Positions 9,323 to 18,452 of a stretch of DNA of 64,000 nucleotides are shown here, piece by piece. The notes below the pieces were generated by a model. That model saw only the letters and a program-made list of their open reading frames with translations, made no database searches and had not been told where the DNA came from. Position 1 is the stretch's first letter, and each line of letters opens with the position of its first letter. The position numbers were made by a program, and so were the translations under genes. Origin of the DNA: Rhizobium aethiopicum (GTDB lineage: Bacteria; Pseudomonadota; Alphaproteobacteria; Rhizobiales; Rhizobiaceae); assembly GCF_014197535.1 (NCBI RefSeq), contig NZ_JACIFV010000009.1:128082-192081 (forward strand), written 5' to 3'.

Positions 9323-10402
9323 TTATCTTACCCGTTTGTTCTTGGCGTCTGCGGCGTAGACCCTGTGTATGAGCTCCGCAACGGCCTTATAGAAGACTGA
9401 CGGTATGACACTATCGACCGAGACTTGCGCAAACATGGAGCGCGCAAGCGGCGGGTCCTCGAACACCGGAATGCCGTTCTGCTCGGCGATCTCCCTGATT
9501 TTGAGTGCGATCAGGTCCTGGCCCTTGGCCAGAACCACCGGCGCGTCGTTCTCTTCACGCGCATAGCGCAGCGCCACGGCGTAGTGCGTCGGGTTGGCGA
9601 TGACAAGCGTGGCGCGGTGCACGTTGGCGATCATGCGCCGGCGAGCGCGGTCGCGCATCAGCGAGCGCTGCCGGCTTTTGACGAAGGGGTCGCCCTGCGC
9701 CTGCTTGTTTTCTTCCTTCACCTCGTGGCGCGTCATCTTGAGTTCGGTGAACCAGTGATGGCGCGTCCAGAAAAGATCGGCGATCGCCACGATCGCGGTG
9801 GCGATCAGCATGACGATGATGATCTTGCGCATCGCCGTCATCATCCGCACGAGGATTGTCTGCGGATCGGAGAACATGGCGTCGATCGAGCCGAAATATT
9901 CGCTCCTGAGCACGAAGAACAGGACGACCCCGACGACGACGACCTTGAACAGCGACTTTCCGAACTCGACGAGGCCGGGCAGGCTGAAGAGCCGTGACCA
10001 GCCCTTCACCGGAGAGATGCGAGAGGCCTGCGGCCTGATGCGTTCGAGCACAGGCGTCGGCAGGTTCTGGAATATCGAGGAGGCGATGCCGAAGACCATG
10101 AACAGGATGAAGGCGGGTGCCAGCAGCGCCGCGCTCGCCCAGCCGAGTCGGACGAAGAGCGCCAGAATGTCCGGTCCCGTCTCGATTTTCCACTGGTCGG
10201 GCTGCTCGAAAATGTCGCGCAGCGTTTCGCCCATGCGGCCGACGCTATCGGGAAGGAAGAACACCAGATAGATGAAAGTGGCGAGGATGGTCGCGAAGAT
10301 CGACAGCTCACGCGAAAACGGCACATTGCCTTTTTCCGCGGCGTCCGTTTGCTTTTTCGCGGTCGGGGCTTCTGTTTTGCTGTCCTTGTCATCATCTGCC
10401 AA
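9323..10402 (-). CDS. flhB: Flagellar export apparatus protein FlhB
   Basis: 359 residues from a TTG start at 10402-10400, giving [15 protein letters not shown] chose it because GGAGGG lies exactly seven bases upstream and the N-terminus matches the FlhB family; another TTG at 10420 adds six residues but no better site. Four membrane segments lie within residues 34-210. The autocleavage motif NPTH is at 270-273 ([10 protein letters not shown]), followed by the C-terminal switch domain. FlhB sits at the export gate and switches substrate from rod/hook to filament, together with FliK. It is distal in the motA transcript. Confidence 0.95.
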   Translation of the reverse strand: MADDDKDSKTEAPTAKKQTDAAEKGNVPFSRELSIFATILATFIYLVFFLPDSVGRMGETLRDIFEQPDQWKIETGPDILALFVRLGWASAALLAPAFILFMVFGIASSIFQNLPTPVLERIRPQASRISPVKGWSRLFSLPGLVEFGKSLFKVVVVGVVLFFVLRSEYFGSIDAMFSDPQTILVRMMTAMRKIIIVMLIATAIVAIADLFWTRHHWFTELKMTRHEVKEENKQAQGDPFVKSRQRSLMRDRARRRMIANVHRATLVIANPTHYAVALRYAREENDAPVVLAKGQDLIALKIREIAEQNGIPVFEDPPLARSMFAQVSVDSVIPSVFYKAVAELIHRVYAADAKNKRVR

Positions 10403-10469
10403 GTCGCGGCCCTCCGTCAAAAAACAGGCCGCAGCTCATGCATGCCACCCCGAACCGGGCAGCGATTTT

Positions 10470-10545
10470 GGGATGACGAGATGCGTCAAAACAAAAACCT
10501 ATGGCGCGCCGCAGAAACCCAGTGTTCTGCGACACGCCATAGAGC
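10470..10545 (-). repeat. Intergenic palindromic element between fliG and flhB (RIME-like)
   Basis: The 231-base gap between two co-oriented genes holds GATGCGTCAAAACAAA, a sequence I know as recurrent between rhizobial genes, followed by a large hairpin. CTATGGCG (10499-10506) pairs with CGCCATAG (10535-10542), and GCAGAA (10511-10516) pairs with TTCTGC (10525-10530). This resembles Rhizobium intergenic mosaic elements. It may terminate, process or stabilise part of the operon mRNA. Family membership is from memory. Confidence 0.5.
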
Positions 10546-10633
10546 GCGGCCTATCGATGAAGGGTAATCGCCTGTGGCGCGGCGATCAACAGCGGCCTGT
10601 TTGCCGGCCGGATTTGTCAACAGTCTCAGAAGG

Positions 10634-11674
10634 TCAGGCGGCGGCCGAAGCTTCGCCTTCTTTCTCCTTGAGCTCGATCTGGCCTGAGTTGGCCAGGCGA
10701 ATCGCTTCCTGCGCCACAGCGCGCCGCGCAATCGCGATCTCACGCGGATTGACGCCGCCCATGCCGCTCTGCAGATCCGATTCGATCATGCGGCGCTGGC
10801 GCGGACTGATGGCGGACAGAACCGATTCGCGGATCTCGGCCGGCGAGCCGCGCAACGAGACGGTGAGCACGTCGGTCGAAATGTCGTTGAGCAGCAGGAC
10901 GCGGCTGCGCTGCGGCATATACATGAGGTCCTCGAAGAGGAAGATCTTCGGCCGAACCTTGTTGACCGATTCGCGGCTGATCGATTCGAGCGAGGTGAGC
11001 AGCGTATCGACCTGCGGCTTGTCGAGCTCGTTCATAAGATCGGCGACCTTCGTCGAGCCGGCAGCGTTGCGCTCTGCCTCGATTTCGGCAAGCAGCGTCA
11101 TCACTTGGTTCTCGATGATCTGCGCCGCCTTCGGGCTGACGGCCTTCATGTTGACCGTTCGATTCATGATGTCGGCGCGGCGGTTGTCGGGAAGCTGCAG
11201 CAGCACCTTGGCGCCGAAGGAGGAGGGCATCATCGAAAGGATATAGGCGACGGTCTGCGGATGTTCGCGCAGTAGGAACTGTGCGACGAATGCCGGCTCG
11301 GCTTCGCTGAGGCGATCCCAAATCGAGGTCTCGTAGGCCTGGAAGGCCGTACGGCGGCCGAGCAGGCTGTCCACCTCGTCGGGGGTCAGGCCTTCTTCCA
11401 GAATAGCCTCGATCGCTTTAGCATTGTCCATCAGTCCGGCGCCCTCGGTGAAGAGGTCCTCGAACTCGGAGACGAGGGACAGGAGCTCGTCCGGCGGAAT
11501 GGCGCGCAGCGACTGGGCAGATGCGATAATGGTCTGCAGCTCGGCCTGGGTGAAATATTTCAACAGCCGGCCGGCGACACCCTTTCCCATGGCGAGAAGG
11601 ACCGCCGCCGCCTTTTCAGCCTGGGTCAACGGTTTCCCGGCTAGCGCGCCGCCGAAATCGTCAAAGTCCATCAT
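10634..11674 (-). CDS. fliG: Flagellar motor switch protein FliG
   Basis: 346 residues, normal for FliG. The N-terminal FliF-binding part includes LTQAEKAAAVLLAMGKGVAG. A middle domain (LREHPQTVAYILSMMPSS) and the C-terminal torque domain (IFLFEDLMYMPQRSRVLLLNDISTDVLTVSLRG split across the middle/C domains) follow. FliG transmits torque from the stator to the rotor at the cytoplasmic C ring. AGAGG precedes tandem ATGs (11674 and 11671); the first is used. It is 27 bases downstream of fliN in the motA transcript. Confidence 0.96.
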   Translation of the reverse strand: MMDFDDFGGALAGKPLTQAEKAAAVLLAMGKGVAGRLLKYFTQAELQTIIASAQSLRAIPPDELLSLVSEFEDLFTEGAGLMDNAKAIEAILEEGLTPDEVDSLLGRRTAFQAYETSIWDRLSEAEPAFVAQFLLREHPQTVAYILSMMPSSFGAKVLLQLPDNRRADIMNRTVNMKAVSPKAAQIIENQVMTLLAEIEAERNAAGSTKVADLMNELDKPQVDTLLTSLESISRESVNKVRPKIFLFEDLMYMPQRSRVLLLNDISTDVLTVSLRGSPAEIRESVLSAISPRQRRMIESDLQSGMGGVNPREIAIARRAVAQEAIRLANSGQIELKEKEGEASAAA

Positions 11675-11701
11675 GGTCTAACCTCTCCGTCCCCACAGGG
11701 A

Positions 11702-12289
11702 TCAGGCTTTTTTCGTACTCAAAACTTCTATCAGCTTCACGCCGAACCGGGTGTCGTCGTTATCAAGAACCGTAATCTCGCCGCGTGCAATCCTGCGGCC
11801 GTTCACCATGATCTCCACGGGTTCGCCGATTCTCTTGTCGAGAGCGATCGTCGCTCCTTCATTGAGGTTCATCAGGCTGGAGACCTGCATGCGGCTGGTG
11901 CCGAGCATGATCTGGACATCGATCGGAATGTCCATGATCAGCTCGAAGTTCGAGGTCAGCGCGCTGCCGAGCGGCGCCGATGACGCCTCGAACGAAGAGC
12001 TGCCGCCGAAATCCATGCCTGCGGCCGGGCTGGCATTGCCGGCGCCGAAATCGCCGCCGAAATCATCGCCGCCGAAAGGGGAATCCGAAATCTCGCCACC
12101 GAAGGCGGCCAGATCCGTTCCTGCCGCGAAGCCATCATTCTCCAGCTCGCCGCCAAACTGCGACAGGTCGCTATCGGCATCTTTCTTCAGCACGCCGCGC
12201 AGATCGTCGATCGCCTGGTCGAGATCGGCTTCGCTGCCCGGCATATCCAGGGAGAGGTCACTGTTCTGCTGTGTTTTCTTCGTTGCCAT
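11702..12289 (-). CDS. fliN: Flagellar motor switch protein FliN
   Basis: 195 residues from the ATG at 12289 ([14 protein letters not shown]). The conserved SpoA/FliN domain is at the C-terminus ([20 protein letters not shown], then [18 protein letters not shown]). The N-terminal ~110 residues are a long Gly/Phe/Asp-rich extension ([10 protein letters not shown]), so it is longer than enteric FliN, as is usual in rhizobia. An upstream in-frame TTG overlapping the fliM stop at 12358 would add 23 residues but lacks a ribosome site. FliN builds the C ring and also helps dock FliH and export complexes. Confidence 0.92.
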   Translation of the reverse strand: MATKKTQQNSDLSLDMPGSEADLDQAIDDLRGVLKKDADSDLSQFGGELENDGFAAGTDLAAFGGEISDSPFGGDDFGGDFGAGNASPAAGMDFGGSSSFEASSAPLGSALTSNFELIMDIPIDVQIMLGTSRMQVSSLMNLNEGATIALDKRIGEPVEIMVNGRRIARGEITVLDNDDTRFGVKLIEVLSTKKA

Positions 12290-12354
12290 GAAATCACTAT
12301 TCCAGTTGAAACTTGCCTCAAACTGCCTTTGCGGCCCAGAAGCCAGAGAACCGA

Positions 12355-13305
12355 TCAATTCATTAAGTGACGGATGAGTTCGTCATCCGAGTTCATCGTA
12401 TCCTTGACGCGGACCATGTAGTTTTCGCCGGAGCGCCCGAACTCGCATATATAGAGTTCCTTGCTGTTGGCGCTGACCTCGACGCGTACGTCGCCGCTGT
12501 CGCGGAACGGGATGACGTCCCCGGCCATCAGCTTCGATATGGTGCGCAGCGTCAGGTCCTGTAGCCTGATCCTGGCCTCGAGCGTGACATGCGAGCGGCG
12601 GACCTGGTCGCCGAGTTGTTCGGTCCATTCCGGCGAATTGCCGCCGGTCTGGCGCTTCGGCTTCGGCGGCGTCACCTTGGTTTTGAGCAGCGCCGTCTGC
12701 GGAATGATCAGTGAGAATTCCGAAACAATGCCGGCGAGCGTGATCGACATATTGATGGCGGCGGCAAATTCGTCCGGCTTGTCCTCCGCCGGCCGGGGGC
12801 GGGCGTCATGGGCATGCGGGGCCGAAAGACTGGGCTCGAAACCACCCGGTGCATTCACCGCCGAGCGCAGCACCTTGGCGATCTTGTCGAAGACCATGAC
12901 CGCCAGATCGAGTTCGATGACGGAGAGCAGCCGCTCGGCCGGCTCCTCGATCGTATCGGCGGTGGCGCCGAGCAGGTGTTCCATCAGCGTGATGATGAAA
13001 CCGTTGCCGCAGGCAAGCGCGACGTTCTGAGACCAGTTGCGCAGCGTCGCGTCGACGAGCGTGACGTTGTGGCTGAGGTCGTCCACCAGGTGGTTCTTGT
13101 AGCCGATCTCGCAGCCGAGATAGCTGACGGTCATGTCGAGGCCGGTCTCGCTTTTGATGACGTCGGGAAAGAACTCGCTGTAGACATCCCCGAAGGCGCT
13201 ACAGATCTTGGCGACCCTGCCTCTGTCTCCGAGCCCGCCGGTCAGCTTGGCGAGAAGGGCGGGATCCATTGCCGGTTTGTCATGCGAAGCATCGCTCATG
13301 GTCAT
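12355..13305 (-). CDS. fliM: Flagellar motor switch protein FliM
   Basis: 316 residues with a FliM middle domain (CheC-like, [17 protein letters not shown]) and a C-terminal SpoA domain ([20 protein letters not shown], then [20 protein letters not shown]). The usual N-terminal CheY-binding EIDAL-type peptide is not obvious; the N-terminus is [20 protein letters not shown]. FliM receives CheY2-P and controls motor speed. The ATG at 13305 follows the motA stop directly, with another ATG six bases further in. It is the second gene of the motA transcript. Confidence 0.93.
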   Translation of the reverse strand: MTMSDASHDKPAMDPALLAKLTGGLGDRGRVAKICSAFGDVYSEFFPDVIKSETGLDMTVSYLGCEIGYKNHLVDDLSHNVTLVDATLRNWSQNVALACGNGFIITLMEHLLGATADTIEEPAERLLSVIELDLAVMVFDKIAKVLRSAVNAPGGFEPSLSAPHAHDARPRPAEDKPDEFAAAINMSITLAGIVSEFSLIIPQTALLKTKVTPPKPKRQTGGNSPEWTEQLGDQVRRSHVTLEARIRLQDLTLRTISKLMAGDVIPFRDSGDVRVEVSANSKELYICEFGRSGENYMVRVKDTMNSDDELIRHLMN

Positions 13306-14178
13306 TTAAGCCGCCTTGTTCTCGCCGCCTGGGTTCATCATTTCCTGTTCGACTGCATCGATGGAAGGACGTTCGTAGGCCGAGATCGTCTTGCGGCCGT
13401 ATTCGAGAGCGACCTGGGGCACCGAGCCGTTCATATAGGCAAGCAGCGTCTGCTTGACGATGACGTAGAGGCGATGCTGCTTGTTGCGGACGACCTTGAT
13501 CTGGCTAACCAGCGGCGAGCAGACGCAGTAGGACAGGAGAATGCCGAGGAAGGTGCCGACGAGCGCCGAGCCGATCAGATGGCCGAGCACCTCGGGCGAA
13601 TCGTTGATGTGGGCCATCGCCTTGATGACGCCGAGAACGGCCGCGACGATACCGATCGCCGGGAAGGAATCGCCCATGATCTGGATCGCGTGATAGGGCT
13701 TCATCTTGTCGTGCATGATGGTGTTGAGCTCTTCGTCCATCAGCGCCTCGATCTCGTGGCTACGGGCGTTGCCGATAATGATCAGCCGCACGTAATCGCA
13801 GATGAACGCCGTCAGTTCCTTGTTCTTCAGAACCGTCGGAGCCTGCTGAAAGATCGTCGATTCGGCAGGATTGTCGATATGGGCTTCGATTTCGTTTCGC
13901 GACTTGGTGCGCAGGTCGCGCATCAGCGAGTAGAGTACGCCGAGCGTATCGAGATAATTGCGCTCCTTCGGCACGGCGTGCTTGAAGGCCTCTGCAAGCG
14001 CCTTGCCGGAGTCCTTCACCACCTTCATCGGGTTCGCCATGATGAAGCTGCCGAGGCCGGCGCCGCCGATGATGAGAAATTCGAAGGGCTGGAACAGCGC
14101 ATCCACTTCGCCGCCCATCGCCATGAAGCTGCCGACGATGCAGCCGCAGACAACAATAAATCCGATAATGATGTTCAT
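13306..14178 (-). CDS. motA: Flagellar stator protein MotA
   Basis: 290 residues from the ATG at 14178, giving [20 protein letters not shown], the typical MotA N-terminus. Longer in-frame starts would add a 42-residue polar leader untypical of MotA. Four membrane segments: two near the N-terminus (1-20, 32-50) and two around 165-220 ([20 protein letters not shown], then [14 protein letters not shown]), with a large cytoplasmic loop between. MotA with MotB forms the proton channel. It heads the minus-strand motor operon. Confidence 0.95.
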   Translation of the reverse strand: MNIIIGFIVVCGCIVGSFMAMGGEVDALFQPFEFLIIGGAGLGSFIMANPMKVVKDSGKALAEAFKHAVPKERNYLDTLGVLYSLMRDLRTKSRNEIEAHIDNPAESTIFQQAPTVLKNKELTAFICDYVRLIIIGNARSHEIEALMDEELNTIMHDKMKPYHAIQIMGDSFPAIGIVAAVLGVIKAMAHINDSPEVLGHLIGSALVGTFLGILLSYCVCSPLVSQIKVVRNKQHRLYVIVKQTLLAYMNGSVPQVALEYGRKTISAYERPSIDAVEQEMMNPGGENKAA

Positions 14179-14210
14179 CGTCAGCCCAATCTGAACGTTG
14201 CTTTTCTTCG

Positions 14211-14240
14211 AGACGGATAGGGTTTCTGCCTTGCGTGAGG
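14211..14240 (-). promoter_or_regulatory. Candidate shared flagellar promoter/activator motif before motA
   Basis: On the minus strand, CAGCCTCACGCAAG (14243-14230) is followed by ten free bases and TATCCG. It fits the motif seen before six other flagellar operons and ends about 33 bases before the motA ATG. Confidence 0.55.
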
Positions 14241-14277
14241 CTGATGAAAGGGTCGGTCCCGGGGCATTTCCACGTGC

Positions 14278-14310
14278 CAGCTTCGCGCAAGCATCTGCCG
14301 CCAATCTAAA
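14278..14310 (+). promoter_or_regulatory. Candidate shared flagellar promoter/activator motif before flgF
   Basis: CAGCTTCGCGCAAG (14278-14291) matches the left half of the shared motif exactly. After ten bases the sequence reads CAATCT rather than TA-containing, so the right half is weak. It points away from the motA copy, placing two divergent sites within 90 bases. It is 120-140 bases from flgF, further than the other copies. Confidence 0.45.
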
Positions 14311-14432
14311 GGAGACGAATGGGCGCTCGCGCCCGTTTCTGAGATGCCGCCTCAGCGAAATTCCGGCCGAACCAGATCAGACGACGCCCGGCTTTTCGTA
14401 CCGTTCATCGCCAATGCTTGGAGCTTACAGAC

Positions 14433-15167
14433 ATGCAATCCGGTCTTTACGTTTCTCTGTCGTCGCAGATGGCGCTTGAAAAGCGCCTGAACACCATCGC
14501 CGACAACATGGCGAACGTGAACACCACCGGTTTTCGCGCCACCGAGGTGAAGTTCGACGAGATGGTGGCGGCCACCAAGAACAAGCTGAACACCAAGGTC
14601 GCCTTCGTTTCCCAGGGCAACGATTATCTGAACGAGCAGAACGGCGAGTTGCAGCACACCGGCAACATGCTCGATTTCGCCATTAAGGGCGATGCCTGGT
14701 TTGCCCTCGACACTCCCGCCGGCCGTGTGCTGACGAGGGACGGCCGCTTTACGCTCAAGGATACCGGCGAACTCGTCTCGATCCGCGGATATCCCGTTCT
14801 CGATGCCGGCGGCGCACCGATCCAGCTCGATACGAAGGGCGGCGAGCCTACTGTCGGCACCGACGGCATCATCTATCAGGGCGGCCGCCAGGTCGGCTCG
14901 CTTGGCCTGTTCGAGGCCGATATCAGCAAGGGTTACCTGCGCTACGAAAACAGCGGCATCATGACCACCGACCAGCCGCGCGCCGTCGTCGACCGTTTCA
15001 ATGTCGGCGTCGAACAGGGTTATCTGGAAAATTCCAATGTCAACGCCATGCGCGAGATCACCCAGCTGATCGAAGTCAACCGAGCCTTCGAAAGTGTCTC
15101 CTCGCTGATGCGCGACAGCGAGGATTCGTTCAAGCAAGCCGTCCAGACGCTTGGGGGCAGCCGCTAA
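14433..15167 (+). CDS. flgF: Flagellar proximal-rod protein FlgF
   Basis: 244 residues. The N-terminal rod signature is MQSGLYVSLSSQMALEKRLN then NTIADNMANVNTTGF. The C-terminal helix LIEVNRAFESVSSLMRDSED is typical of axial proteins. Start: the ATG at 14433 preceded by GGAG; a TTG at 14418 would add five residues and is unlikely. FlgF is exported through the type III apparatus and forms part of the proximal rod. fliI follows after 3 bases. Confidence 0.94.
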   Translation: MQSGLYVSLSSQMALEKRLNTIADNMANVNTTGFRATEVKFDEMVAATKNKLNTKVAFVSQGNDYLNEQNGELQHTGNMLDFAIKGDAWFALDTPAGRVLTRDGRFTLKDTGELVSIRGYPVLDAGGAPIQLDTKGGEPTVGTDGIIYQGGRQVGSLGLFEADISKGYLRYENSGIMTTDQPRAVVDRFNVGVEQGYLENSNVNAMREITQLIEVNRAFESVSSLMRDSEDSFKQAVQTLGGSR

Positions 15168-15170
15168 GCA

Positions 15171-16568
15171 ATGAGCACCACGCTGTTGTCCGAGGATGGC
15201 CTTTCCCCCAAGCTGGCGCATCTGGCAGGTCTCGTCGTCCAATATGCATCGCCGGAACTCGCCGTTGCCCATGGCGGTCGCGTCGAGACCATTGCCGCCG
15301 GCCACTATACCGTCCGCGGTCTTTCCCGCCATGTTCGTCTCGGCGAGTTCGTGGCGCATAAATCCGCCTCCGGCGTCCATCTCGGCGAGGTCGTTCGTGT
15401 CGAGCCGGAGCTGATCTATGTCTGCCCGATCGAGCCCGGCGAGCCGATCGGCATCCATGATACCGTCATCCGTAAGGGCGCCTTCCGCATCGCGCCGTCG
15501 GACAGCTGGTGCGGGCGCACCGTCAATTCGCTCTGCGAACCGATCGACGGGCTGGGTCCGATCACCGAAGGCCTCGACCGCCGCTCGATCTCCAATACTG
15601 CGCCGCCGTCGATGACCCGACAGCGGGTCGGGACCGGCTTCAAGACCGGCGTACGTGCGATCGACATTTTTTCGCCGCTCTGCCTCGGCCAGCGGCTCGG
15701 CATTTTTGCCGGCTCCGGCGTCGGCAAGTCGACGCTTCTGTCCATGCTCGCCCGCGCCGACGCCTTCGACAAGGTGGTCATCGCGCTCGTCGGCGAACGC
15801 GGCCGCGAGGTGCGCGAATTCATCGAGGATACGCTCGGCAGCAATATGAAGAAGGCGATTGCCGTCGTCGCGACCAGCGACGAAAGCCCGATGCTGCGCA
15901 AGATGGCGCCGCTGACGGCGGTCACCATCGCCGAGCATTTCCGCGACAAGGGCGAAAACGTGCTCTTCATCGTCGACAGCGTCACCCGTTTTGCCCATGC
16001 GATCCGCGAGGTGGCGACCGCCTCGGGCGAACCGCCGATCGCTCGCGGTTATCCCGCCTCCGTCTTCACCGAGCTGCCGCGCCTGCTCGAACGCGCCGGT
16101 CCCGGCCCCGAGGGCGCCGGCACGATCACCGCCATCATCTCGATCCTCGTCGACGGCGACAACCACAACGACCCGATCGCCGATTCGACGCGCGGTATTC
16201 TCGACGGCCATATCGTCCTGCAGCGCAGTCTCGCCGAAGAAGGGCGCTATCCTCCGATCGATCCGCTCGCCTCGATCTCGCGTCTTGCCCGTAAGGCCTG
16301 GACGCCGGATCAGGAAAAGCTGGTGTCGCGCTTGAAGGTATTGATCCACCGCTTTGAGGAAACGAGGGACCTGCGGCTGATCGGCGGTTATCGCCAGGGC
16401 GCCGATCCCGATCTCGACATGGCGGTCAGGCAGGTCCCCATCATTTACGACGTCCTGAAACAGTCTCCAGGCGATCGCGACTCGGTCGACGCTTTTGCCG
16501 ATCTCGCCGGCGCGCTCAAGGCTGCGGCCGGCATGGGCAATCAGGGCGCACCCATGCAGAGGAGATAG
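15171..16568 (+). CDS. fliI: Flagellum-specific ATPase FliI
   Basis: 465 residues. The P loop GSGVGKST is at 181-188, the Walker B region is VLFIVDSVTRFAHA, and GERGREVREF is characteristic of F1-beta-like type III ATPases. The C-terminal stretch includes LADSTRG-like DSTRGILDGHIVLQR. FliI hexamers at the base of the export gate unfold substrates and release chaperones. No fliH or fliJ gene lies next to it; candidates appear at 30500 and 45250. flgF is directly upstream and the 180-residue protein begins 2 bases downstream. Confidence 0.96.
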   Translation: MSTTLLSEDGLSPKLAHLAGLVVQYASPELAVAHGGRVETIAAGHYTVRGLSRHVRLGEFVAHKSASGVHLGEVVRVEPELIYVCPIEPGEPIGIHDTVIRKGAFRIAPSDSWCGRTVNSLCEPIDGLGPITEGLDRRSISNTAPPSMTRQRVGTGFKTGVRAIDIFSPLCLGQRLGIFAGSGVGKSTLLSMLARADAFDKVVIALVGERGREVREFIEDTLGSNMKKAIAVVATSDESPMLRKMAPLTAVTIAEHFRDKGENVLFIVDSVTRFAHAIREVATASGEPPIARGYPASVFTELPRLLERAGPGPEGAGTITAIISILVDGDNHNDPIADSTRGILDGHIVLQRSLAEEGRYPPIDPLASISRLARKAWTPDQEKLVSRLKVLIHRFEETRDLRLIGGYRQGADPDLDMAVRQVPIIYDVLKQSPGDRDSVDAFADLAGALKAAAGMGNQGAPMQRR

Positions 16569-16570
16569 AC

Positions 16571-17113
16571 GTGGCTGATTTCGACGATGAACGCATCGCT
16601 TCCCTGACGCAGCGCAAGAAGACCGCCACTCTGGATCGGTTTCTCACCTTCGCCGGCCTGGCGCTTGCCGGCGCCTCCGCCTTTTTCCCCTGGTACGTCT
16701 TCTTCAATGCCGACAAGTTCGGCATCCATGTCGCCACCAGCAGCAATTCGCGCGAACTGCCGGATTGGCCCGCCCGCAACGTCTTCAGCGTCTCACCGCT
16801 GGCCATGGTCAACAAGAACGAGGCGGCCAAGAAGGCTCCGCCGGTCGATCCGCTGACGACGGCGACGGTCTCCGATCTCGGCAAGCAGCGTGACGGCGGC
16901 GCGATGCTGGAAGACCAGCCTTTCCCGGGCAAGTCTTCCTTCCGCCTACTGCACGTGTCCAACGGCCGGGCGCTGATCGAGGATCCCTCGGGCATGTACG
17001 TGGTGCGCATCGGCTCGGTCCTGCCCGACGAAAGCCGCCTGGCGATGATCGAGCAGCGCGAGGGCAAATGGGTGATCATCACCTCCAAGGGCGATATCTA
17101 CAAGAACGATTGA
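16571..17113 (+). CDS. Conserved rhizobial flagellar-cluster membrane protein with PilP-like C-terminus
   Basis: 180 residues from a GTG start with AGGAG seven bases upstream. One N-terminal membrane segment lies around residues 22-45 (FLTFAGLALAGASAFFPWYV), leaving most of the protein periplasmic. The last ~55 residues (FRLLHVSNGRALIEDPSGMY, then VVRIGSVLPDESRL and EGKWVIITSKGDI) resemble the small beta domain of PilP/GspC-type proteins. That resemblance is my own reading. It starts 2 bases after the fliI stop, so a flagellar role such as a rod- or ring-associated inner-membrane factor is likely but unproven. Confidence 0.75.
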   Translation: MADFDDERIASLTQRKKTATLDRFLTFAGLALAGASAFFPWYVFFNADKFGIHVATSSNSRELPDWPARNVFSVSPLAMVNKNEAAKKAPPVDPLTTATVSDLGKQRDGGAMLEDQPFPGKSSFRLLHVSNGRALIEDPSGMYVVRIGSVLPDESRLAMIEQREGKWVIITSKGDIYKND

Positions 17114-17141
17114 ACCTCCTCGCAAAAGCTGAAGACAAGAG

Positions 17142-17174
17142 GGGCTCCGCCGCGAACCGGCAGGAGCCCTTTTC
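17142..17174 (+). terminator. Rho-independent terminator after the flgF-fliI operon
   Basis: GGGCTCC (17142-17148) pairs with GGAGCCC (17163-17169). GCCG and CGGC extend the stem inward with one bulged A, and TTTT follows. It separates the flgF-fliI unit from flgB. Confidence 0.85.
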
Positions 17175-17217
17175 TATGGCGGCCTTCGGCGAAGCGCCTC
17201 GAAGGCCGAATTCCCGT

Positions 17218-17249
17218 AAGTCCCACGCAAGATTACCGCTCTAGGTTCC
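17218..17249 (+). promoter_or_regulatory. Candidate shared flagellar promoter/activator motif before flgB
   Basis: TCCCACGCAAG (17221-17231), ten free bases, then TAGGTTCC. It ends 25 bases before the flgB ATG. The right half TAGNTTCC is the same as before the fliH-like gene, which makes these two the best-matching copies. Confidence 0.6.
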
Positions 17250-17273
17250 GGATAGTAAAAACGGAGAGTTCTC

Positions 17274-17666
17274 ATGCAACCGATCCAACTTTTCGACTTG
17301 GCTTCGCGACAGGCGGAATGGCTGACGATCCGTCAGCAGGTTGTTGCCGGCAACATCGCGAATGCCAATACTCCGAAATTCCGCGCCAAGGACGTCACGC
17401 CCTTCGATGCCGTGCTGGACAGATCCGACATCACCATGGCGCGCACCAATCCGGCGCACTTCAGCGGCAACGATTTCAGCGACAGCGGCGATATCGACGT
17501 CAAGGAAGCGGCCCTCGACCAGGAGATCGGCATTCAGGAATCCGGCAACACCGTCGGTTTGGCCGAGGAGCTTTCCAAGTCGGGTGACATCAAGCGCCAG
17601 TACGACCTGAACACCTCGCTTGTCAGCTCCTTCAACCGCATGATGTTGATGACGGTCAGGAAGTAA
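17274..17666 (+). CDS. flgB: Flagellar proximal-rod protein FlgB
   Basis: 130 residues, normal for FlgB. The N-terminal rod motif is [20 protein letters not shown], and the C-terminal helix is [20 protein letters not shown]. It has no cleavable signal, as expected for a type III export substrate. The ATG at 17274 follows GGAGAG. It is the first gene of the long flgB-flgC-fliE-flgG-flgA-flgI-motE-flgH-fliL-fliP operon and lies just downstream of the shared promoter motif. Confidence 0.94.
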   Translation: MQPIQLFDLASRQAEWLTIRQQVVAGNIANANTPKFRAKDVTPFDAVLDRSDITMARTNPAHFSGNDFSDSGDIDVKEAALDQEIGIQESGNTVGLAEELSKSGDIKRQYDLNTSLVSSFNRMMLMTVRK

Positions 17667-17671
17667 TTGCC

Positions 17672-18088
17672 ATGGATCCGCTTTCCGCAGCTATGAAAAT
17701 CGCCGGTTCGGGGCTCGAGGCGCAATCGACGCGCCTGCGCATCGTCTCGGAAAACATTGCCAACGCCCGCTCGACCGGTGACACGCCGGGCGCCGACCCA
17801 TACCGCCGGAAGACGATCACCTTCGGTCAGCAGATGGACCGCACCAGCGGCGTCGAGACCGTCAACGTTAAGAAGGTCGGCGTCGACGAAGGCGATTTCA
17901 GCACCGAGTTCGACCCCAGCAATCCGGCGGCGGACGCCAGGGGCGTCGTCAAATTGCCGAACGTCAACATCCTGGTCGAGATGGCCGACATGCGTGAAGC
18001 CAATCGCTCCTATGATGCCAATCTGCAGACCATCAAGCAGACCCGCGACCTCATCTCGTCCACGATCGATCTTCTGAAGAGCCAATAA
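17672..18088 (+). CDS. flgC: Flagellar proximal-rod protein FlgC
   Basis: 138 residues. The N-terminal axial motif is [19 protein letters not shown], with the conserved FlgC segment [10 protein letters not shown]. The C-terminal [20 protein letters not shown] is the standard rod C-terminal helix. It is exported by the flagellar apparatus and assembles with FlgB and FlgF. It sits 5 bases after flgB and 3 before fliE. Confidence 0.95.
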   Translation: MDPLSAAMKIAGSGLEAQSTRLRIVSENIANARSTGDTPGADPYRRKTITFGQQMDRTSGVETVNVKKVGVDEGDFSTEFDPSNPAADARGVVKLPNVNILVEMADMREANRSYDANLQTIKQTRDLISSTIDLLKSQ

Positions 18089-18091
18089 TCA

Positions 18092-18433
18092 ATGATCAAC
18101 AGCGTCCAGAATGTCAGCAATCTTTCGATGACCCGCGCGCTCGGCGCCGTCGACACCGAAAATTCCGCTTCGTCCTCCGCAACGACCATGCCGGGCACTG
18201 CGGGTGCGGCCAACGGCCTGAGCTTCGCCTCGGTCCTGGGCGGCATGGCGACCGACGCGGTCAGCAGCCTGAAGGGTGCCGAAAGCATGTCCTTCGCCGG
18301 CATCAAGGGCACGGCGACGACCCGTGAAGTCGTCGATTCCATGCTCCAGGCCGAGCAGACGCTGCAGACCGCGATTGCCATCCGCGACAAGGTCGTTTCG
18401 GCCTTTCTCGAAGTCACCAAGATGCAGATGTAA
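18092..18433 (+). CDS. fliE: Flagellar MS-ring/rod adaptor FliE
   Basis: 113 residues, usual for FliE. The conserved C-terminal half reads VVDSMLQAEQTLQTAIAIRD then KVVSAFLEVTKMQM, which matches the family (the enteric end is about YQEVMRMQV). FliE joins the MS ring and export gate to the rod. It is embedded between flgC and flgG in the rod operon. Confidence 0.92.
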   Translation: MINSVQNVSNLSMTRALGAVDTENSASSSATTMPGTAGAANGLSFASVLGGMATDAVSSLKGAESMSFAGIKGTATTREVVDSMLQAEQTLQTAIAIRDKVVSAFLEVTKMQM

Positions 18434-18452
18434 CTGATTTGAGGACGAACAC

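Noticed and set aside
12290..12358. TTG start of fliN overlapping the fliM stop
   Set aside because: It has no ribosome site and adds a non-conserved leader; the ATG at 12289 was preferred, though coupling cannot be excluded.
12808..14220. 470-residue plus-strand frame opposite fliM and motA
   Set aside because: Antisense shadow; the minus-strand genes are complete and conserved.
14179..14304. N-terminal extension of MotA by 42 residues
   Set aside because: The extension is polar and untypical, covers the candidate promoter motif, and the ATG at 14178 gives the standard MotA N-terminus.
14352..16349. 665-residue open frame on the minus strand opposite flgF and fliI
   Set aside because: It is antisense to two clearly conserved genes, has no recognisable domain, and its His/Asp/Gly/Arg-rich composition is the usual mirror of GC-rich coding DNA.
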